Source: Buchnera aphidicola (Lipaphis pseudobrassicae)
GTDB lineage: Bacteria > Pseudomonadota > Gammaproteobacteria > Enterobacterales > Enterobacteriaceae
Assembly (NCBI RefSeq): GCF_005081185.1
Contig: NZ_CP034870.1
Coordinates: 353,838-381,388, forward strand
Direction of reading: 5' to 3'
Length of the DNA: 27,551 bases
Positions 26,907 through 27,551 of the stretch are shown piece after piece (position 1 is the first letter of the stretch; each line of letters starts with the position of its first letter). The position numbers and the translations under genes are program-made. Below the pieces are notes generated by a model. The model ran no database searches, was not told where the DNA came from, and saw only the letters and a program-made list of their open reading frames with translations.

Positions 26907-27551
26907 TCATTTAACTTTTGATACAGGTGAATTAGAACAATTTGTTGCAGAATGTGCTCCTGCAGAATTTTTTCTAATAATTTTTGGTTCTAATTGTACA
27001 AAGTTAGAATTAATAACTGATTTTTTTTCTTTTAAATATAAATTTTCAGAAATTTTTGTTATAGGAGAACTAGAGTGATTTCTTTTTTTTAAACGAAAAA
27101 TATTTATCTTTTTAGATATCGATATATTTTCAGAATTTACATTTTTTTGTACATGATGATTATGTTTTAAATATCTTTTAATAGAATGTTTTTTATTTTT
27201 AGTTGTAATACTATTAAATTTTTTCAAAGTTTTATGTTGTATTATTTTTTCTGAAGATACTTGGTTATCAAATATTTTATCTTTTTTAAATATAGAAGAA
27301 GTACTTTGTTTTTTTTTAAAAAATATATTTTTTTTCTTTTTTATTCCATTTATTATCGAATGTTTAATCCAAACTTTATTAAATGCTAATTCTAATGAAC
27401 AAACTGAAGATATCATAATTACAGGAGACTTAAACAAAGGATCTTGTGAAATATTTTTTTGTAAATCTTTTTTTCTTAGTTGTTTAAAATTATTTAAGAA
27501 ACTATAAAACATATAGTTATTAACAATATTGATTGTATTACTATATTTAGT
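26907..27551 (-). CDS. rne: RNase E, C-terminal part (start outside window)
   Basis: RNase E is the main endoribonuclease of mRNA decay and rRNA/tRNA processing; its non-catalytic C-terminal half is the degradosome scaffold. The frame is open to the right edge, so only the last ~214 residues are visible and the catalytic half lies outside. Two islands match my memory of the E. coli tail. One is KSPVIMISSVCSLELAFNKVWI (quoted in parts: SPVIMISSVC and KVWIKH; 27360-27428), like the E. coli SPMPLTVACASPELA..KVWIRY segment near the enolase site. The other is the end KNSAGAHSAT (26910-26996), like GKGAAGGHTAT in the PNPase-binding tail. Between them lie ~120 Lys-, Ser- and Asn-rich, low-complexity residues. 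It is convergent with flgK, as rne is with flgL in E. coli. Confidence 0.88.
   Translation of the reverse strand, partial: TKYSNTINIVNNYMFYSFLNNFKQLRKKDLQKNISQDPLFKSPVIMISSVCSLELAFNKVWIKHSIINGIKKKKNIFFKKKQSTSSIFKKDKIFDNQVSSEKIIQHKTLKKFNSITTKNKKHSIKRYLKHNHHVQKNVNSENISISKKINIFRLKKRNHSSSPITKISENLYLKEKKSVINSNFVQLEPKIIRKNSAGAHSATNCSNSPVSKVK

Noticed and set aside
26896..27078. Plus-strand 60-codon frame antisense to rne
   Set aside because: Shadow of the conserved rne C-terminus; no ribosome site.
1..27551. CRISPR arrays, insertion sequences, prophage, integrons, attachment sites, replication origin
   Set aside because: No spaced direct repeats, transposase or integrase frames, long terminal repeats or DnaA-box clusters were seen; gene order is inherited from an E. 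coli-like ancestor.

Overview
The window is about 27.5 kb of very AT-rich DNA. It is best explained as a chromosome segment of Buchnera aphidicola, the obligate aphid endosymbiont; the strain cannot be told from the sequence. Every recognisable protein is a close relative of an Escherichia coli protein, the gene order is E. coli order with pieces removed, proteins are shifted towards Lys, Asn, Ile and Phe, and runs of A or T are common. I see no mobile element, prophage, CRISPR array, restriction or toxin system, or other foreign gene.

Layout. (1) 1-1737: the 3' part of znuA and complete mepM, both plus strand. (2) 1794-9284: pykA (minus) and, divergent from it, zwf, htpX, cspC, yoaE and tsaB (plus). 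The two longest gene-poor stretches are here: 6034-6379 before cspC, with a hairpin, a candidate promoter and a possible yobF remnant, and 6590-6996 before yoaE, with a terminator and an unusually long open frame that overlaps yoaE. (3) 9441-11265: minC-minD-minE operon on minus, divergent from rsmC (11422-12441, plus). (4) 12458-12858: three tRNA genes, Leu(UAA) and Cys(GCA) on minus and Ser(UGA) on plus. (5) 12963-16808: ompA and murJ on minus, pyrC on plus. (6) 16840-26751: flagellar cluster, flgN and flgA on minus, and flgB-C-D-E-F-G-H-I-J-K on plus. (7) 26907-27551: C-terminal part of rne on minus, running off the window.

How the genes work together. The metabolic genes cover lower glycolysis (pykA), entry into the oxidative pentose phosphate pathway (zwf) and pyrimidine synthesis (pyrC). 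Envelope and division genes are mepM, murJ, ompA, htpX and minCDE. RNA-related genes are cspC, rsmC, tsaB, the tRNAs and rne. The flagellar genes encode rod, hook, P- and L-ring and hook-cap parts, but flgM and flgL are missing from their usual places and FlgJ has lost its muramidase half. This fits the known idea that Buchnera keeps hook-basal bodies without filaments, perhaps as an export device.

No undescribed system is apparent. The observations most worth a second look are a ZnuA that appears to have lost a metal-ligand histidine, a possible yobF remnant ahead of cspC, an open frame overlapping yoaE (compare E. coli yoaL), two preserved islands in an otherwise degenerate RNase E tail, and mixed encoding of tRNA CCA ends.
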